Part shown: positions 6,633 through 8,044 of the stretch, piece by piece
How positions within the stretch are numbered: the first letter of the stretch is position 1
Layout of the letters: each line of letters opens with the position of its first letter
Notes under the pieces: model-generated
What the model was told of the DNA's origin: nothing
What the model saw: only the letters and a program-made list of their open reading frames with translations
Databases searched by the model: none
Source of the DNA: Planctomycetota bacterium
GTDB lineage: Bacteria > Planctomycetota > UBA1135
Length of the DNA stretch: 8,044 nt
Direction: 5' to 3'
Assembly (NCBI GenBank): GCA_002746235.1
Contig: NVWJ01000002.1
Location: 105,849 to 113,892 of the forward strand
Made by a program: the position numbers and the translations under genes

Positions 6633-6973
6633 GATTCCTTATCCCAATCCCAAGGCTTGTCCGCCTTCTTACGTTCCGACGACGCGCGCTTTCGTTGCTT
6701 CTGTTTCAACTTCAACAGGTCCATAGGGCGCGGCCCACTTTCCGGCAACAATTGATCTAAGACCTCCAGCAGTTGTAACGCGCGCAGAACCCGAATCCAA
6801 TTCGCCAGTTGCGTGGAAGCTCCCCCTTCAATCCGCTCGACCGTGCGTTTCGACACGCCGGAACGCTCCGCCAGATCCGCCTGTGACCATTGCTGAGCCA
6901 GGCGTTTTTGCGCCAGACGTGCCCCCATTTCCTTAAGGACCGCCTCGTCGGGTTGCTTCGATTCGATTTGCAT
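6629..6973 (-). CDS. hipB: HipB-like antitoxin, XRE-family DNA-binding regulator
   Basis: This 114-residue protein should bind its own promoter and neutralise HipA. Residues ~16-75 form an XRE/Cro helix-turn-helix domain: LAQKRLAQQWSQADLAERSG then VSKRTVERIEGG (40-51), with the recognition helix around Ser41-Glu49. A short leader precedes it. After the fold comes PRPMDLLKLKQKQRKRA (81-97), a basic linker, and an acidic, Trp-containing tail KPWDWDKES (106-114). This layout (HTH followed by a Trp-bearing tail) is one I associate with regulators paired with HipA. The start at 6973 is preceded by a purine-rich GAAGAAGA a few bases upstream. It is the first gene of the pair and divergent from the thioesterase. 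Confidence 0.9.
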   Translation of the reverse strand: MQIESKQPDEAVLKEMGARLAQKRLAQQWSQADLAERSGVSKRTVERIEGGASTQLANWIRVLRALQLLEVLDQLLPESGPRPMDLLKLKQKQRKRASSERKKADKPWDWDKES

Positions 6974-6993
6974 TGCAGATCTTCTTCGGGTGG

Positions 6994-7008
6994 AAGATAA
7001 ATCATCTT
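6994..7008. promoter_or_regulatory. Inverted repeat AAGAT-N5-ATCTT in the hipB leader
   Basis: Two perfect 5-base complementary arms flank AAATC. The site lies 21-35 bases upstream of the hipB ATG and overlaps the candidate -10 at 7004-7009. It may be a HipB half-operator set; no binding data are available, and short palindromes occur by chance in AT-rich DNA. Confidence 0.3.
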
Positions 7009-7032
7009 AACCTAATTCGTCTATTTTGACGA
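7004..7032 (-). promoter_or_regulatory. hipB: Candidate hipB promoter
   Basis: On the minus strand TCGTCA (7027-7032, 4 of 6 to TTGACA) and TAAGAT (7004-7009, 4 of 6 to TATAAT) are separated by exactly 17 bases. The -10 end lies about 30 bases from the hipB ATG. The -35 box overlaps one arm of the TCGTC-N6-GACGA palindrome at 7017-7032, a layout expected for autorepression. Confidence 0.35.
7017..7032. promoter_or_regulatory. Inverted repeat TCGTC-N6-GACGA overlapping the candidate hipB -35
   Basis: Perfect 5-base arms around TATTTT. It is the middle of three adjacent palindromes in the hipB/thioesterase divergent region and covers the likely -35 of hipB, so a protein bound here would block transcription. 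Confidence 0.35.
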
Positions 7033-7050
7033 CTAATACCCATTTATTAG
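7033..7050. promoter_or_regulatory. Candidate HipB operator CTAAT-N8-ATTAG
   Basis: Perfect 5-base arms separated by 8 bases. E. coli HipB operators are TATCC-N8-GGATA, so the arm length and spacing are the same although the bases differ. A third copy of the half-site, CTAAT at 7012-7016, sits 21 bases (two helical turns) from the CTAAT at 7033. This is the best operator candidate in the region. Confidence 0.42.
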
Positions 7051-7094
7051 GCCATTTCGCCAGTTTTGTCTCATTGAGAGTCTAAAGTACAGCC

Positions 7095-7529
7095 ATGCAA
7101 GTCCCCGAAGTCCCCGATTCTGCGGAAATCCGCTTCCAGGCCAAATGCCGCACCCGCTGGTCCGATGAAGACAATCAGGGGGTGCTCAACAATGCGGTTT
7201 ACCTCACTTTGCTTGAGGAGTCGCGCTTTCAGTATTTCCACCATCTGGGCCAGATTGGCATCCACGGCCATTTCACCTTCGTTCTAGGCCAAACCAATAT
7301 CCGCTACCTGGCTCCTGGCCGTGGCCCCGCCGATGTCATCGTGGACATTTGCACCACACGCCTTGGTACTCGCTCTTTTCGCCAAGCCTATCGTGTGCGC
7401 GATGCGGCCAACAATACCACCTGGGCAGAAGCCGTTGCAGATATGGTGATTTGGGACAGCAAAGCCCAATCCAGCGCTCCCATGCCAGACAATTTCCGCG
7501 CCGCGATTGCTGATTTTGAAGGTCTATAG
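7095..7529 (+). CDS. Acyl-CoA thioesterase, hotdog fold (4HBT/YbgC-like)
   Basis: It probably hydrolyses an acyl-CoA thioester to free acid and CoA in the cytoplasm. The 144 residues are the normal single-hotdog length. The signature RTRWSDEDNQGVLNNAVYL (19-37) matches the family pattern R-W-x-D-x-D-x-x-G-H-V-N-N-x-x-Y, with Val30 in place of the usual His. Asp26 is the likely catalytic or binding acid. The motif runs into the helix LLEESRFQYF (39-48). The later strands TFVLGQTNIRYLAPGR (61-76), TRLGTRSFRQAYRVRD (88-103) and AEAVADMVIWD (111-121) fit the hotdog sheet. The substrate cannot be read from the sequence. It is transcribed divergently from hipB across a 121-base region and has no obvious Shine-Dalgarno before the ATG at 7095. 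Confidence 0.85.
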   Translation: MQVPEVPDSAEIRFQAKCRTRWSDEDNQGVLNNAVYLTLLEESRFQYFHHLGQIGIHGHFTFVLGQTNIRYLAPGRGPADVIVDICTTRLGTRSFRQAYRVRDAANNTTWAEAVADMVIWDSKAQSSAPMPDNFRAAIADFEGL

Positions 7530-7589
7530 GGGATTTCGCATTCCTCTCGCTGCTACCCTGGACTCTCCCCCCGTTCACGATTCCAAAAC

Positions 7590-8044
7590 ATGATTCGAAC
7601 CCTACCCCTCCTGGCCTTCGGACTCGCCGCGCCACTTGCCGCACAGTCCAACGCCACCAGCACCCTGATGACTTACGGCGATGTCCTCGGCGCGCCGTCC
7701 ACCCTGGTGCTCACCGATCTCACGCCGAACACGCCGGTGTTCCTGATTCCATCCTTCCAAAACACCGGTAGCGCCTTCCTCGTAGGTCTCACCGGCGATG
7801 TGAATGATCAGCTAGCGGTCGGCGTGGACCTTGCGGCGAACGGCAATATCTTCACCGGCATGTCTGATGCCACCGGCCGTTTTTCAGTGAGCCTGACCAT
7901 TCCAAACAACCTTGCCTTCCTTGACCGTTCCGCCTACTGGCAAGGCTGGACCGAGCCCGGCGGAATTGGAGCAGCACGCTACGACGATTTCTCCAACATC
8001 CGCACCATGAGTCTGAATAGTGCAGGGCGATGGCAGGCTACCGA
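7590..8044 (+). CDS. Secreted beta-rich protein, 3' end outside the window
   Basis: The frame is open from ATG at 7590 to the window edge (151 residues seen). The first ~18 residues (MIRTLPLLAFGLAAPLAAQS) are a clear signal peptide, with cleavage likely near Ala18. The mature part is rich in Thr, Asn, Gly and hydrophobic residues and looks like beta-sandwich: TLVLTDLTPNTPVFLIPS, FLVGLTGDVNDQLAVGVDL, then DATGRFSVSLTIPNNLAFLD (87-106) and YWQGWTEPGG. The last block resembles the 'D.sG.a.l.l.IPNdp.l.g...Y.Q' pattern I associate with planctomycete secreted proteins. Function is unknown; a surface or extracellular role is inferred from the signal peptide. It lies 60 bases after the thioesterase, with no Shine-Dalgarno seen and no terminator between them. 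Confidence 0.75.
   Translation, partial: MIRTLPLLAFGLAAPLAAQSNATSTLMTYGDVLGAPSTLVLTDLTPNTPVFLIPSFQNTGSAFLVGLTGDVNDQLAVGVDLAANGNIFTGMSDATGRFSVSLTIPNNLAFLDRSAYWQGWTEPGGIGAARYDDFSNIRTMSLNSAGRWQAT

Noticed and set aside
7026..7054. Plus-strand TTGACG as a -35 for the thioesterase gene
   Set aside because: The hexamer is good (5 of 6), but no acceptable -10 lies 16-18 bases downstream; the nearest TATTAG is only 13 bases away.
7530..7589. Terminator or small RNA between the thioesterase and the secreted protein
   Set aside because: Only a C-rich stretch without a convincing stem is present in these 60 bases.

Overview
The window is bacterial, gene-dense and of moderate GC. It most resembles a planctomycete or similar environmental bacterium. 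That assignment is tentative and rests mainly on the truncated secreted protein at the right edge. Its signal peptide ends in an Ala-Ala-Gln site, and a 'D.tGrfs.sltIPNn.aflD...Y.Qgw' block is of a kind I associate with planctomycete secreted proteins. Shine-Dalgarno signals are sparse and ATGA start/stop overlaps are used repeatedly. No RNA genes, insertion sequences, integrases or CRISPR arrays were seen.

Layout: (1) 1-1157, plus strand: the end of a small membrane-anchored protein of unknown function, coupled by an ATGA overlap to a secreted parvulin-like peptidyl-prolyl isomerase or chaperone. (2) 1158-1197: a short convergent gap holding a GC-rich hairpin. (3) 1198-5248, minus strand: a tight four-gene operon read in the order methylmalonyl-CoA epimerase, acyl/propionyl-CoA carboxyltransferase, biotin carboxylase, biotin carrier subunit. 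Together these convert propionyl-CoA to (S)- and then (R)-methylmalonyl-CoA, the substrate for a B12-dependent mutase that is not in the window. The usual alpha chain is split into two polypeptides. (4) 5249-5327: an intergenic stretch with a -10-like TATACT and a perfect 6-8-6 inverted repeat where the -35 would lie. (5) 5328-6973, minus strand: a complete hipB-hipA toxin-antitoxin pair with intact kinase motifs and an ATGA coupling. (6) 6974-7094: an AT-rich divergent intergenic region with several 5-bp-arm palindromes overlapping a possible hipB promoter. One of them, CTAAT-N8-ATTAG, has the same architecture as Escherichia coli HipB operators. (7) 7095-7529, plus strand: a hotdog-fold acyl-CoA thioesterase. 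(8) 7590-8044, plus strand: the start of a secreted protein that runs off the window.

The metabolic theme is acyl-CoA handling (carboxylase, epimerase, thioesterase), interrupted by a HipBA module. Nothing here is clearly a wholly new system. The parts most worth checking are the hip control region, the inverted repeat in front of the propionyl-CoA operon, the internal duplication in the biotin carrier subunit, and the unusual order of motifs in the parvulin protein.
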